Shown piece after piece: positions 41,750 through 53,783 of a DNA stretch of 64,000 bases. The stretch is from Salvia splendens (lineage: Eukaryota; Streptophyta; Magnoliopsida; Lamiales; Lamiaceae): positions 15,025,902-15,089,901 of the forward strand of contig NC_056035.1 in assembly GCF_004379255.2 (NCBI RefSeq), in the 5' to 3' direction. A program made the translations under genes and the position numbers. The notes below the pieces were generated by a model. The model worked only from the letters and a program-made list of their open reading frames with translations. It was not told the DNA's origin and ran no database searches. Numbering within the stretch: the first letter of the stretch is position 1; each line of letters starts with the position of its first letter.

Positions 41750-44344
41750 CTCCCCCTCAAGTTGAGCAATGGTATCTCCAATGCTTAACTTGGCTAATGT
41801 TTCCTTGAAGACCTTCGGCAGAACTGCTTTGGTTAGAATGTCCGCGAGTTGTTCTTCAGAACGGACGAATGGAAACTCAATGATACCACCGTCTAGTTTT
41901 TCTTTGATGAAGTGCCGATCAACTTCGACGTACTTCGTTCTGTCGTGTTGTACTGGGTTTTCTGATATGCTGATGGCGGCCTTGTTGTCACATAACAGCT
42001 GGCTCTTTCGAGTAGGTGGGAACCCAATTTCTGTGAGCAACCTCCTTAGCCAGAGAATTTCCATGAGTCCACTCTTCATTCCTCGGAACTCTGCCTCGGC
42101 ACTAGATAGAGCTACAACCTTCTGTTTCTTACTCCTCCAAGTAACCAAGTTTCCCCCTATGAAAGTAAAGTAGCCTCCCGTAGATTTTCTATCCACCGGG
42201 TTGCTTGCCCTGTCAGCATCGGTGTATCCATCAATCTCCAATTCTTCTCTCTTTGCTAGGAACACCCCATATCCTACAGTTCCTTTTAAATAACGCATGA
42301 TCCTCAATGCAGCTTCCATGTGACTCGCTTGAGGTAGGTGCATGAACTGACTTATAATACCCACGGCGTATGCAATGTCGGGTCTGGTGTGTGAGAGATA
42401 GATAAGTTTTCCGACAAGCCGTTGATAACTTTCTCTGTCAGCGAGCTCTGCTCCTTCCTCTATCTTCAGACCATGGTTAGGGACCATAGGAGTGTCTGCA
42501 GGCTTACATTCAAGGAGACCTGTTTCCGCCAATAGATCTAGAACATACTTTTTCTGCCTTAGGAATATTCCGTGTTTGGATCGCAACACTTCTATCCCCA
42601 AGAAGTATTTCAGTGCTCCTAAATCTTTCATCGCGAATTCTTTGAACAAATTCTCCTTTAACCTCTGGATCTCTTTTATGTCATCTCCTGTGATAATCAT
42701 ATCATCAACGTAGATAAGCAAACAAGTTACCTTGTTGTCTCCTCTTTTTGTGAAGAGTGTGTGATCGGACTGGCTTTGTTGAAATCCGTGCTTGAGCATG
42801 GCTTGGCAGAACCTGCCGAACCAGACCCGCGGGGATTGTTTCAACCCATACAAGGTCTTCCGCAGCCGACATATCTCTCCATCTCCAAATTCTTCAGAAA
42901 AACCTGGTGGAACCTCCATGTATACTTCCTTGTTCTCTTCCAGTTCTCCATGGAGGAAGGCGTTAGTCACATCAAACTGGTGTAGATTCCAGTCTTTGCA
43001 TGCCGCAACAGATAGTAGTGTTCGCACAGTCTCCATTTTAGCCACAGGAGAGAATGTCTCTTCATAATCTACCCCATATACTTGGGTGTATCCTTTTGCC
43101 ACGAGTCTCGCCTTGTATCTCTCGATTGAACCATTTGCTCTTCTTTTTATGGTGAATATCCACCGGCATCCAACTGGTTTCTTTCCTTTGGGCATCGTAC
43201 ATTTCTCCCATGTGCCATTCTTGACTAGAGCGTCTATTTCTTTCTTCATAGCTTCTCTCCAGTGTTTGTGTTTGCTTGCCTCCTCAAATGATTGTGGGAT
43301 GTCTTCTTCCTCATATAAAGCCATCTCGAAGGCCCGGGCCATTTCTGATAAGTGACCCTGCGCAATATTGGAAACTGCGTATTTTGCCTTTCTCCCTTTC
43401 CAATCTGGTGAGTATCGTCTAGGAGGTACCCCTCTTGTTCTCCGTGGGGGCAGTTCGTATGGATCCTGTGTATCTCCACTAGTTTCACGGTCGTCACTAT
43501 TCCTGTCAAGATTAGTATCAACATCTGAACTGATTACCTCGGGAATCGAAGGCGGGGTTGATGGTCGGGTAGTGTCACTTTGTTCCTCGTTTTGCATTAC
43601 AGGACTCGACGGCCCAGCGGTGTTGCTAGTTTCCTCAGTTGGACCAACGTTTATGACAGGACTTGGCTGTGGATCTCCCCCTATCTGTGGTTCCCTTGTC
43701 TGAGGTTCTCCCCCTATTTGTGGTTCCCTTGTCTGAGGTTTTCCCCCTAACTGTGGTTCCCTTATCTGAGGCTCTCCCCCTAACTGGTTATTTTGGATAC
43801 TTGGCAGCCAATCTAGGAGGTCGTTGTGAGGACTTTGGTCTGAAGGTTGTGTCTCCCCCTGACTGCTAGATTGGGTGTAGAAATATTCTCCTTCCACAAA
43901 ATCGCAATTCATGGTGGTGTGTATTCTACGGGTTTTTGGGTCATAGCATCTATAGCCTTTCTGATTTTTACCGTAGCTAAGAAAAACACATTTAAGGGCA
44001 CAAGGGTCGAATTTGGAACGGTCTTGCTTAGGAATATGAACAAAGACCGAGCACCCGAACACTCTAGGTTCAAGAGATAGGGATGATGCCATTTCAAAAT
44101 GTTGGGAAAAGGTATCGAGGGGAGTTTTAAAGTTGAGTATTCCCGTTGGAAGACGGTTTATGAGGTATACGGCAGTGGCGACAGCTTCGGGCCAGAAGGA
44201 TTTCGGTACTTTGGACTCAATTAAAAGAGCTCGTGTGATTTCTAGGATGTAACGATTTTTCCGTTCCGCAACCCCATTTTGTTCTGGAGTGTAAGCGCAT
44301 GAGGTTTGGTGGACTAGCCCTGTATTCCTAAAAAATTCTTGCAT
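41729..44344 (-). pseudogene. Copia-3 Pol, 3' part (integrase end, RT, RNase H)
   Basis: Starts within integrase (QTSCAYTPEQNGVAERKNR) and runs open through RT (FDVTNAFLHGELEENK, YVDDMIITGDD) and RNase H (SSAEAEFRGM, HDRTKYVEVDRHF) to a stop inside the LTR. It is separated from the upstream frame by a one-base loss in the G-run of the DNGGEF motif near 44365. Confidence 0.88.
43674..43800 (-). repeat. 33-bp tandem repeats in Copia-3 Pol linker
   Basis: Copies start at 43674, 43707, 43740 and 43773 (last partial). They encode an 11-residue GGEPQTREPQI-type repeat in the variable linker between integrase and RT. Confidence 0.85.
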
Positions 44345-44475
44345 TTTATGATTGACAAATTCCCCCCATTATCGGATCTAAGGATCTGGATGGTGTGTTT
44401 ATATTGGGTTTGAATAAGGTTATAGAAGTCTACAAACTTATCAAACACGTCATGTTTATTTTTTAAGAAATAAAT

Positions 44476-45990
44476 CTAGGACATGCGGGAGTAGTCATCA
44501 ATAAAGAGCACAAAATACCGGAAACCTTGCCCCCCAGCGATGGGTGCCGGACCCCAAACATCGGAATGGACTAAAGCAAAAGGAGATTTCACTCTAGTGT
44601 TGTTTATCTTGAATGAATGTCTATGGTTTTTAGCTAACACACAAGTATCACAGTGAAAAGAGTTCAATGATCTAGCTAACTCGGGAAAAAGAAGGCGAAA
44701 ATACCCCAAAGATGGGTGTCCTAACCGACGATGCCAAAGCCAAGCCTGTCTGTCAGTCGGTCCGGGAGTCAGCATCAACGCAGCACTCTGTTGGGCTATC
44801 TCGTCCACATAATACAAGCCGTGTCGCTCAGTGCCACGCCCAACTATCGTTCCCGTCTTGATATCCTGTAACATGCAAAATCGAGGTTGCATTAGTAACT
44901 TGCAGTTCAGTTCTCTGGTCACGTGACTAATTGATAACAATTTATGGGACAGAGATGGAACAAAAAGGCAATTAGAGAGGCATAGTGTGGGCGAAATGTT
45001 GATTGTGCCAGCCCCCATAACTGTTGCTAGGTCTCCGCTAGCGGTTTGGACATAGGTTTTTGTTGATTTGGCAAGAGATACAAAATCTGAGGCGTCGAAT
45101 GAGATTGTATCGGTTGCTCCACAGTCAAAAATCCAGTGAGGGTCTTTTTGTTCAGAGTTGGATGTGGAGGAACAGGCTAAGGCATCGAAAGGGTTTTGAC
45201 ATGGTATGGTAGGGTTGTTTTCGAGGTGGTTGGAAGATTGGGGTGTAATTTGCAAGGTTTTTGCAAAGGAGGGGTCTGGTTGTAATTTTTGCTTTTTGTG
45301 GGGCTGTGATTTGAATATGTGAGAGTTTGGGGGTCTGTTTTGGTAAGAAGTTATGTGGTGGGGTTTATTCTGCAATATCTGGAAACTAGTGGGTCTTTTA
45401 TGAGATAAAGAAAGAGGATGGGGTAATTTGTGTGATAATCGGGAAGTGGAGGGTTTTATTTGGGAGAAACCCTCATTCTCCATACATGCGACGGACAGAA
45501 CCATAGCCGTCGAAGCTTTCGCCCCCTCCACACTCCATCGATCTCCTCCTTCACCTCCGTCGCTCCCACGCACCGGTCCGGTGCTGCCCGCTGGTTTTTC
45601 GGCGTTGGTAGCTTGTTCCCCTATCACAGCCACCGCCCGGCCTCCCCGATTTATAGTGGTCGTGCCTCCACAGTGCGAGCACGTCAGCCGGCTCTTGTCG
45701 TCGTCCGCCCGCTTGTTCCACGGCCGATCGGTGGCCCTTGGTGGGAGAACGGATCGGCTGCGGGCTGCGAGATCAGAGGCTATTCCTTGATTTTTTGCTC
45801 CAATTGCAGGAATCAAATCGTTCGTGGATTCCTTGATTTCACTCGACGATTCGGAGTGATTAAACTTGGTTGTTTTGTTTGGTATGGCGCCGAGGCTTTG
45901 TCTCGGAAATACCGCAAATTGTGCGGCGAGATCGGCTCCAAACGTTGGCTGATTTGGTGTTTCTGTATTAGAAAGCACGCATTCTGACAT
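44476..45990 (-). pseudogene. Copia-3 Gag remnant, protease and integrase start
   Basis: ATG at 45990 (MSECVLSNTETPNQPTF). The Gag N-terminus is joined almost directly to a damaged zinc-knuckle region (LTCSHCGG), so most of the Gag core seen in Copia-2 is missing. The protease WIFDCGATDTISFD and integrase start (LWHRRLGHPS, HSDVWGP) follow. A TAG replaces Trp after DDYSRMS at 44476. Non-functional. Confidence 0.87.
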
Positions 45991-46443
45991 GATTTCTTTT
46001 GGTTGTTTGCAGGTCGCAAAAGGTCGGGAAAGGTATATTACGGACGATGATGAACTTTTTTTTGAGTCCATACCTGCTCTGATACCATGATAGAAATCCA
46101 TGGGTTCCATCCTAAAACCAATTGGTGATAGGAGGAGAGACCCATGAGACTTATATAGTGGATTAAGCTCTTTGTGTACACCGATGTGGAATATTTTTAT
46201 ATTCATTTTATGTTTCAATTGCCAACACCCTCCCTCAAACCCTTCAAGGTGAATCTTGGAGGGGTTGGATTTTTTTTTAATGATCGATTGGACAATCAGC
46301 CCAATTTTTTTGATCGGCAGGACCACTGGCCCAAATTTTCAGCCCAGTTATACTGCTGGGTCAGTCATTTTTTTGGTTTCGGCCCAGATATACTGCTGGG
46401 TCAGTTAAATATAACCCACAGTCGGCAACCCGCTCTGATACCA

Positions 46444-46696
46444 TCTCAAAGATGGTTATCGAGAGTTATGCGATTCATAGGGCAATTCTAAGGGATGAGA
46501 GAGTTTTTGGGAGAATATGATTCTTGTATTTCTTGATATCTGTATGCTGCAGTTCTTCCTCCTTATGTAGGAGAGATTACAATGTATTTTAGGTAAGAGA
46601 TCACCCTATTCTAAGAGAATGTATTACATATTAATGCTATATCAATTACATATATTTCTCCTCTAATTATGCTCTTCATACTTGGTATGTTTGACA
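46444..46696 (-). repeat. Copia-3 5' LTR
   Basis: 253 bp; primer-binding site on its inner side. Confidence 0.92.
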
Positions 46697-46742
46697 GGGG
46701 GTTCCTCAGGGCGGCTTGGATATCACCTGGTCGGATTCTTAA

Positions 46743-47239
46743 TATTATCTCATAATTTTCTATAACTTGTGTAAAAGTATTGTGTAATGCTTAGCAAATC
46801 ATGTTATGAATATTCTGTCAATCTCAGTTTTTACAAGTACTAATTTTCGCATTGCATCCATGGTGAAAAGGGTATATCAAAATTCTTAAGAAGCACAATT
46901 GTTTGAAATGCTATGTGATTAATCACGGTAGTTCATGTTCATTTTAATGAATCTTTTCCTACTGGTCTGGGCTTTGAGAAAATGGATTTCTCCATTTATA
47001 TTTTTCCAATCAAAAACTCAATATATTACATACTTTTTCAAATCTTACAACTTACAAGATTCAACCATGTCAAAAAAATCAACCTATTCCATATAGCAAA
47101 GATTCACTGAGCACATATTTGTGACAACATGAAAAAATGACAAGGATTCCTTGTTTATGCCACCAAGGAAAATCCTCGAACGCATCATTAGCTCTGTTTT
47201 TAGCAGACCATGTTTTAACTGTATCAAGCACTATAAATA
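46743..47239. other. Spacer between kiwellin 2 and the kiwellin 3 relic
   Basis: AT-rich 3' flank of kiwellin 2; no gene. Confidence 0.5.
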
Positions 47240-47546
47240 CGCATTTAGCAAGTATGCCTTATCGTTATTGGTCTTCTCTGTTCTGATCATGTCGACGCTG
47301 AAGCCAAACCTGCAAACCAAGTGGCTTCTGGGAAAAAATGAGGATGCTGGAGAGCCATCAGCAAGTATCACTCAGACGACACCCCAATCGATTGACAATT
47401 CATGGCAGTGAGAGAGTGTGGCTTCCATGGTGGTGGACGAGTGTGATTCAACTATCAGCCGCCATGCCCCAACAACATTGTTGATGCTTCTAAAGCTGCT
47501 CTGGAAGTGCCTGGGGTGAAATGGAAATCAAGTGGTCTGATGCTTG
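47240..47546 (+). pseudogene. Kiwellin 3 relic
   Basis: Decayed copy. A hydrophobic leader (ALSLLVFSVLIM), a piece resembling SDDTP near 47374, then MVVDECDST near 47430, a frame-shifted [10 protein letters not shown] and a C-terminal remnant. The central cysteine-rich region is mostly gone and stops occur in all frames. Older than kiwellins 2 and 4. Confidence 0.7.
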
Positions 47547-48230
47547 ATCAACACCAGACCCGGAATTCAATTGCAGCTTTGTTAGATAAAATGTATAGAC
47601 TGATGCATACGGATAAAGGTTTGGCTGTTTTGGTCCAAAAAAATCTAACCATGTAGCCTCCTAAGCTTATCAAGGTATGTGTATACATACTACTGGAGTA
47701 CTATTTATAGAAAGTTACAAGACTTCATCACATTGGTTGATCTCAAAATACACTCCTAGTATGCAAGGCAGTGAAAAAAGTAAGATTGTGGTAATAAAAC
47801 TTGGATTTATCATTTAATGGATGGTTAGCTTCTGGATTCTACAAACAAAAAGGAGCTAATAAAGAAATGAAGCATCAAACAACTCTCCAAATGGCTGAAA
47901 CCTATAAACTCTTCTTACAGTTTTACATGAAATTTTTTATCCAGGTTAATGAAGAGATGATAGGAATCATAACGCCCCGTTCAAAGTTTTGGGGTCAAAG
48001 AATAGGATATAGGCCAATGCATGAGTCTTGACGACGGTGAAAAAAGGATCAACTGCGACGGTATTTCAGTTGAGCATAAGACTCTATCTCTGTCATTTTG
48101 TACACAGATAGTCACATACCCTGAGTACTTTCTTGGCGTTTCTACTAAAAATAAATCTATATATGCTCCTAAACTTCATCACATTTCTGCATCCAATATT
48201 TAGTGTTTCAATACTAATTGTAAAAGAAAT

Positions 48231-48784
48231 ATGGAGAACCTCAAGAAAGTAGCCATCTTTGCTTTGCTAATCATCCTTGCTGCTCAGGCGTTGGAGGGCC
48301 GTCTTCAATCTTGCGCAAAATCAGAGGAAAGAAACCACCTCCGGGTCAATGCAACCAGGAAAACGACTCCGACTGCTGTAAACAAGGGAAGCTTTACACC
48401 ACTTACAAATGTTCTCCCCCTGTCTCAGGAAGCACGAAAGCAGTTCTCACCATCAACAGCTTCCAGAAGGGTGGAGACGGAGGCGGTCCATCAGAATGTG
48501 ACAATCAGTACCACTCTGATGACACTCCAGTTGTTGCGCTATCAACTGGTTGGTACAGCGGAGGGAGCAGATGCCTCAAAAATGTAACTATAAGTGGCAG
48601 TGGCCGGAGTGTGACAGCAATGGTGGTGGATGAGTGTGATTCCACCATGGGATGTGACGAAGATCACGACTATCAGCCTCCGTGTCCTAACAACATCGTC
48701 GATGCCTCAAAAGCTGTGTGGAAAGCCTTGGGGGTTCCTCAGGGCGAATGGGGCGGCTTGGATATCACATGGTTTGATGCTTAG
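48231..48784 (+). pseudogene. Kiwellin 4, near-intact with one 10-bp deletion
   Basis: ATG at 48231 ([20 protein letters not shown], signal peptide) then EGRLQSC. Against kiwellin 2, ten bases are missing just after QSC (about 48315), shifting the frame. The remaining domain, from [20 protein letters not shown] to [10 protein letters not shown] and the stop at 48784, is otherwise open and complete, with WYSGGSRC and [13 protein letters not shown] intact. No ATG restarts the downstream frame with a signal peptide. A TATA-like CTATATAT lies about 65 bp upstream. Probably a recent pseudogene; a real allele elsewhere may be intact. Confidence 0.82.
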
Positions 48785-49056
48785 TAACATCATTTGATTC
48801 TTGATGATTTGTTAAAATTAAGTAAGAAGTGCTATCTCTATGTATTAAACCATGTTAAGATCTCTATACAGTATAAATGTTTACTAGAGTCAGTTTTATC
48901 ATGGCATGAGTGATGAAATATATGCTTCTTTTTTTCACAAACAAAAAAATTTCACTTTGGCATCATAATAAAAAGTATCCTACAATCTCTATAAAATGTC
49001 TGCATTCCCTCCAAATTTCATGAAAATAGCTCAAATCAGGCTTACTTGTGAGAAAA

Positions 49057-49302
49057 ATGAATCAGTCTCTCTTATTCTTCCTCTTCATCGTCTTCTCTGC
49101 TCTCATCGTGTCATTCATCCCGAAAATTGAGGCCAAACCCTCCAAATCAGATGGCAAGATCAACCGGAAGAAGCTACCAAACAACAAATGCCACAAGTCC
49201 AACGACTCTGAATGCCGCGGAAAGGGAAATGATAACAACACATACTTAATGTCACTTGGTCTGACTCTGATCCTCACATATTTCTGTTATAAATGTGATT
49301 GA
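49057..49302 (+). pseudogene. Kiwellin 5, truncated N-terminal copy
   Basis: ATG 49057 gives an 81-residue product: signal peptide (MNQSLLFFLFIVFSALIVSF), then PSKSDGKINRKKLPNNKCHK and NDSEC, recognisable as the kiwellin N-terminal segment. From GNDNNTYL on it departs from the family and ends with a hydrophobic tail. The rest of the domain is absent from the next 200 bp. It might still make a small secreted peptide, but truncation is the simpler reading. Confidence 0.6.
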
Positions 49303-49533
49303 TATAGAGGCTAGAGGATCTCGTGTAACAGATAAAATGTTTCTTGAGCTGTACTCTCAAGATGAATTACAACTATTGTTGTTCATACAGCAGGTACAAG
49401 GAAAATCTTTTAATGGAGGGATGTACATTTTAGGACAGCCTATGTCATGTAAGAAAAACAAATGCATTGAGCCAAACTGCTCTTTTCATTCCGGCTTCAG
49501 TTAATGTCAACACAACAGTTTCATATACATCCA

Positions 49534-51374
49534 TCATCTTGAATTCGCCCATGCGTGCATCTGGTTGAGACTCTGACTAATGTTGGCTGGATTTACCGAG
49601 TTTCCAAGTGTGCTACGATGAGGGTCTCCAGAAGGTTCCAGATCTTCGGGCACCTTGTTTTTGGGCTTAGAAGTGAAAGCAACCATGCTTCCAGCAATCA
49701 CCTGGATCAGTTCATCACCAATTAAACAAAATGGAAAATGAACAAAAAAGGGGGGAAAAGATAGCATATCTTCAACAACTTATCAACTGTTTGTTGTTTG
49801 AATTCAACACGAGAGATCATTTTAAGGGCACCTGAACAGGGCTGCCAGCAATGAGGAGTCCCTCGACTGGGCCGCCTATGAGACGGCCATCAGGACCAGC
49901 AAACGTGACATTAAGACCACCAGTCGGACCGTGAGGACCATCAACGTCGTTGATGTAAGAGCCTGATAGATTTACCATATCAAAATGCCCCTACAGATGG
50001 ATGAAAAGCACGGTTTCTTTCAGATAAAGAACCTATTCCTCGAATACAAGCTACAGAAAGAATGGCAAATCTATATGTATTATCAAGCCTTTAATGAAGA
50101 TATCAGACATTCTTCCCCCATATAATTTCCTACGGCTCAGTTAACACCTCACCTCGTACGTAACACTTCCACTAGAATTTGAAATCTTGATATTTGCCGC
50201 AGAGATGGAACCAACGCCCGACAAGATAACTATGCCTCTTCGTCCCTGTAAAAGAGATAATACCTTTCTTTTGATATCCTGCAACAGAATAGCTATGAAT
50301 CACCATTTTGTTCAAGTTTAAAAGGCAAAGACATCATGCTAACCAGTAAAGATTAAAAAAAATTCCATATATAACCCCTAGTTGCAGTTGGAGTGTCATG
50401 GCTGGATGATAAAGACAGGTGCAAAATTTCTTGACATAAATTCCAAAGAATGATACTTACTTCTCCAACGGCAACGTTGATGATATGTGGAGTCATTGTT
50501 CCAGCTCCACTGAAAGCAGATCCACCTGAAAAGGTAATTAGTTCTTCGAAAAATCAGCCAAATAGTAAATATTCCATTTAAATCTTGTGAACCAAATTGG
50601 TATGGTAAAATAGAGAAACACTTAAAAGGTCGATATGCTATCTAGAGGGTTTGTCAAACGACAGCATTACATTCATCAAGAATAAAATCTAGCCAAACAG
50701 ACTTAACAAGCACTAACTAGAAGGCATCGAGCTCAAGCTAGTAGCGACCTCAGGTGATTCGATACCCAAGTGTCAGAAATATGTGGAGTCCAAAAGAAGT
50801 TATATAAAAACCATACAAGCAAGTGCATAGTGCAACAAATACAAGGGACAGATTCATTCATGACAAAAAAACCCAATAGTTTGTAAGATTGAAATTAATT
50901 AGCTATATTGTTGAAAGTAAAGTAATAAGTAATCCAGTGCAATACTCTAAAAAAGGAAGTGAAAAACCTACCTAGAGGCGAGAGCTGTTGCTTACATCCA
51001 ACCCCCGGTGGTCTCCCTCTCAACTTTTGAGTTGCTCTTGCCATCGACGTAGGATTAGAAATAGACGGTGACAGTCCTAGCGAAACTGCACCATCATGGC
51101 CATACTTGCGTGGCCTTCCACGTTCCCTGCGTACGGGTTCACCTTGTTGCTGCATAGCATGTGGGCCTACGCTAACTCCATGAGCAGACATTGCTGATGA
51201 AGTATCTAAAGGTAAAGACGAAACATTCATGCTGCCACCGGTGTTGGATTGGAAGTGCACAGCAGCATTGGACATTGGGCTCATGCTAGGTGAGCTCTGC
51301 AGCCCCGTGACAGACTCAGCCTGCATGTAATACAAACCCGAGCCTGCTAATGTCATAGAATCCCTTTGATCCAT
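49534..51374 (-). CDS. AHL: AT-hook motif nuclear-localised (AHL) protein
   Basis: Minus-strand exons 51374-50972, 50525-50461, 50278-50153, 49990-49832 and 49701-49534 join in phase to 306 residues. Two AT-hooks, RGRPRKYG (residues 85-92) and RGRPPG (119-124), bind the minor groove of AT-rich DNA. The PPC/DUF296 domain follows (about 144-270): TMTPHIINVAVGEDIKRKVL, GIVILSGVGSISAANI, SGSTVTYEGHFDMVNLSGSY, GGLNVTFAGPDGRLIGG. It drives trimerisation and nuclear function. Two hooks and the five-exon structure fit a multi-exon, two-hook AHL clade. AHLs regulate growth, flowering and defence genes. No lesions; probably functional. Confidence 0.94.
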
Positions 51375-53778
51375 GCATTTACTTTGGGGCTTCTACTCTT
51401 GATACAACTAAAACAACACCAAACATATAAAGTTTTAAGAATCATATCAAATATAGAAACTGAACTCCAACTCCTTCCAATTTACAGTAACACTTAATCA
51501 AGACACAGAATCTCAAAATATAATCACAAACACATCAATTAAAACCATTGGTAATAATGAGAGATAGACAAAGAAGATGAAAAGGGCAGACAAGTTAACA
51601 AACAAACGTGTAAAACATCGAAAAAATCTACTTACATAAAGGACTTAAAAAATTCAAGAAATAACCCAGGCATAATAAATGAACAGAGAAAATGAAAAAA
51701 GCTTCATTCATATGAGGAAGACATTACTACAAGGTCTTGAATCAAGAAAATGAAGGGGGAAAAATCAAGAAAATTCACATCCTAGCAAACCAAAAACAGA
51801 CAGTGAAATATGCTTATAGTTGAAGGCTCATACAAGCTAAAACTGAAAACAGTACATCCTCATATTCTTATCAATTCACTAACTATCTTTAAGCAAAACT
51901 TCAAGAAACAGAACCCCTTTTGCAGACAAAAACGTCATTGCTTTGCAAACATACTAAACATGCACAATGGTTTGGAAAGATTGAAACTTGAGGAATGAAT
52001 GCAAAAGGAAGAAAATGGAAAAAGGGTTGGCAGAGATAAACAGTGAAAGTAAGAAAGCTCACCATAACTTTGAAAGGGTTCTTATCTTAAGATATGCACT
52101 GCTTTTTTTTCTGACTAAATGCCGGTTGAGAACGCCAATAGATATTTTGCCGCAATACATATATGAATACCATGCCAGATATACCTATTTATTTTTTGTT
52201 AATATCTATGTGAAACCTATTTCACGAATCAAATCTTTTGTAATAATTTCCATATGGTAATAATTATATCGATACATATATAACAGTTCGCGCCGACTTT
52301 CTATAGCTTTTCTACTCCTTTCCACTTTATATCCGAAATCTTCTAAGTGATAGTGTTTTCCCTTCAAAAATAAATTGTGTATGTTTTTTTATTATACATC
52401 ATACTAGTTAGTATACTTCATCTTTGTATTGGTGTAATAAAAAATGAAACATAGTTGAGATTGCGAAGATGGTTGGAAAGAAGATTGGAGAAGAGAGAGA
52501 GATGAGAAAACAAGACAAAAGAGAGTGCTTGGTCCATAATTCTCATCTTAATATCGTCATGCCAATGAGAATGTGATTGTCACACTTCAATTCAATCACT
52601 AACACCTTTAAGCCCACTCGCTTGCGTGGGCCGTAGACTTTAATCGTCTTCCATTTCAAGATAGAGATATTTTTATTCGGAAATTTCAGCCTAATTTTGC
52701 AGCACGATTAAAATCATTGACGTTTAATAATTTATTACTTCCATTTCGTCGTCATCTGCGAAAACTAGAAAGTAGAGCGAATTAATCCCCTTAGCAATTT
52801 CTCATAATGAGAGTCTTTCAAAGGAAAATGATATCAAAATAAGGGGAATTTTCTCTCAGTCCACAAAATTTAGCCAAATTCTAATAACTCTCCGAAGCCG
52901 AAATCTTAAATAATTGACTACAAGGAAAAAATTCGCGATTTTTATAATCACATTTAAGTTTATAAGAGATAATAATATGATATAGTTCAATCAAAGTTAT
53001 GATTTTAGAATATAATGATCAATTCAGGGTTGAAAAAGTGTAAATATTCATTTTTGTCCTAACATTTTATTATTTTAACAAAAATGCGTCAACTGTAAAG
53101 TAATTACATATATGCATCCAATGCTTCAATTTTCTTCTAAAGTTTTCGCAAAAAAAAACCGAACTAAATACCCTATAGTACTTTTTTAAAAGAGAGTAAT
53201 AAAGAAATGCAGAGCAAATCTTACCCGAAAATGCATATACTACAATTTTTTAGACATTTTATAATTTAAACACAAAAAATTCAATTTTAACAACGGTTTA
53301 ATTCGTCACTTTTTTCAAAGTCGGACCTGCACAAAAAAAATATACATTAAAATAGGCTTAATGAGTAAAAATCTAAAAAAAAAATCAATTAATAAAATTA
53401 AAATCAATAGTTTGCCTGATTTGCTTTGTGTTCAACGCATTCTCAACCTCACATATTGGGAAAATAGAAGATGACAGGTGAGACGTTTGAAACGACCTCC
53501 TCGGGGACCTGGGTTCGAGCAGGCCAGATCAGGTCCGGTCCCATCTAACCGGATATGATAACGCTCTCTCCACTCCCCCACACTTGTTTAGAGAAATTGC
53601 AAGAATAATTAATGAATTATTGCACTGGAGTCCCTACTTGTTCAGTTAGATTCACGAATTATTGTACTAAAATGGGCATATGTGAAGCATTTGCAGGAGA
53701 GTAGCAATAATTCCTTCCCATAAATGGAAGTGTCATCTTGTCTCTCACACAAATTCTACCAGCACGAAACAACACCAC
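51375..53778. other. Upstream and intergenic region of AHL
   Basis: AHL 5' leader and promoter followed by AT-rich spacer. No gene. The stretch GGGTTCGAGC near 53511 resembles a pol III B box but no A box or SINE structure was found. Confidence 0.5.
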
Positions 53779-53783
53779 CTTTT

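Larger units (their letters stand above)
41497..46696 (-). mobile_element. Copia-3 LTR retrotransposon (5200 bp), Gag-deleted
   Basis: 253-bp LTRs (41497-41749 and 46444-46696), four differences by eye, flanked by GGGGG (41492-41496 and 46697-46701). In element orientation the LTR begins TGTCAAAC and ends TTTGAGA rather than the usual CA. The primer-binding site is TGGTATCAGAGCGGG. Same Copia subfamily as Copia-1 and Copia-2. Inserted in the last tenth of kiwellin 2, opposite strand. Confidence 0.95.
35668..46742 (+). pseudogene. Kiwellin 2, split by Copia-2 and Copia-3
   Basis: Three pieces: 35668-35714 (MMNLKKVALFALLIVL, signal peptide), 41027-41496 ([20 protein letters not shown] through [15 protein letters not shown]) and 46697-46742 (GVPQGGLDITWSDS, stop). 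Removing Copia-2 (GTCCT duplication) and Copia-3 (GGGGG duplication) leaves a kiwellin close to kiwellin 4. Independent lesions exist in the middle piece: TAG replaces Trp in STGWYSGG (41316-41318), and a 2-base loss after ISGNG (about 41368) shifts frame before MVVDECDS. A third element, Copia-4, interrupts its TATA box. No functional protein is possible. Confidence 0.93.

Noticed and set aside
53470..53570. tRNA-like B box (GGGTTCGAGC) suggesting a SINE
   Set aside because: No A box at the right distance, no terminal repeat or poly(A)/poly(T) tail and no target duplication seen.
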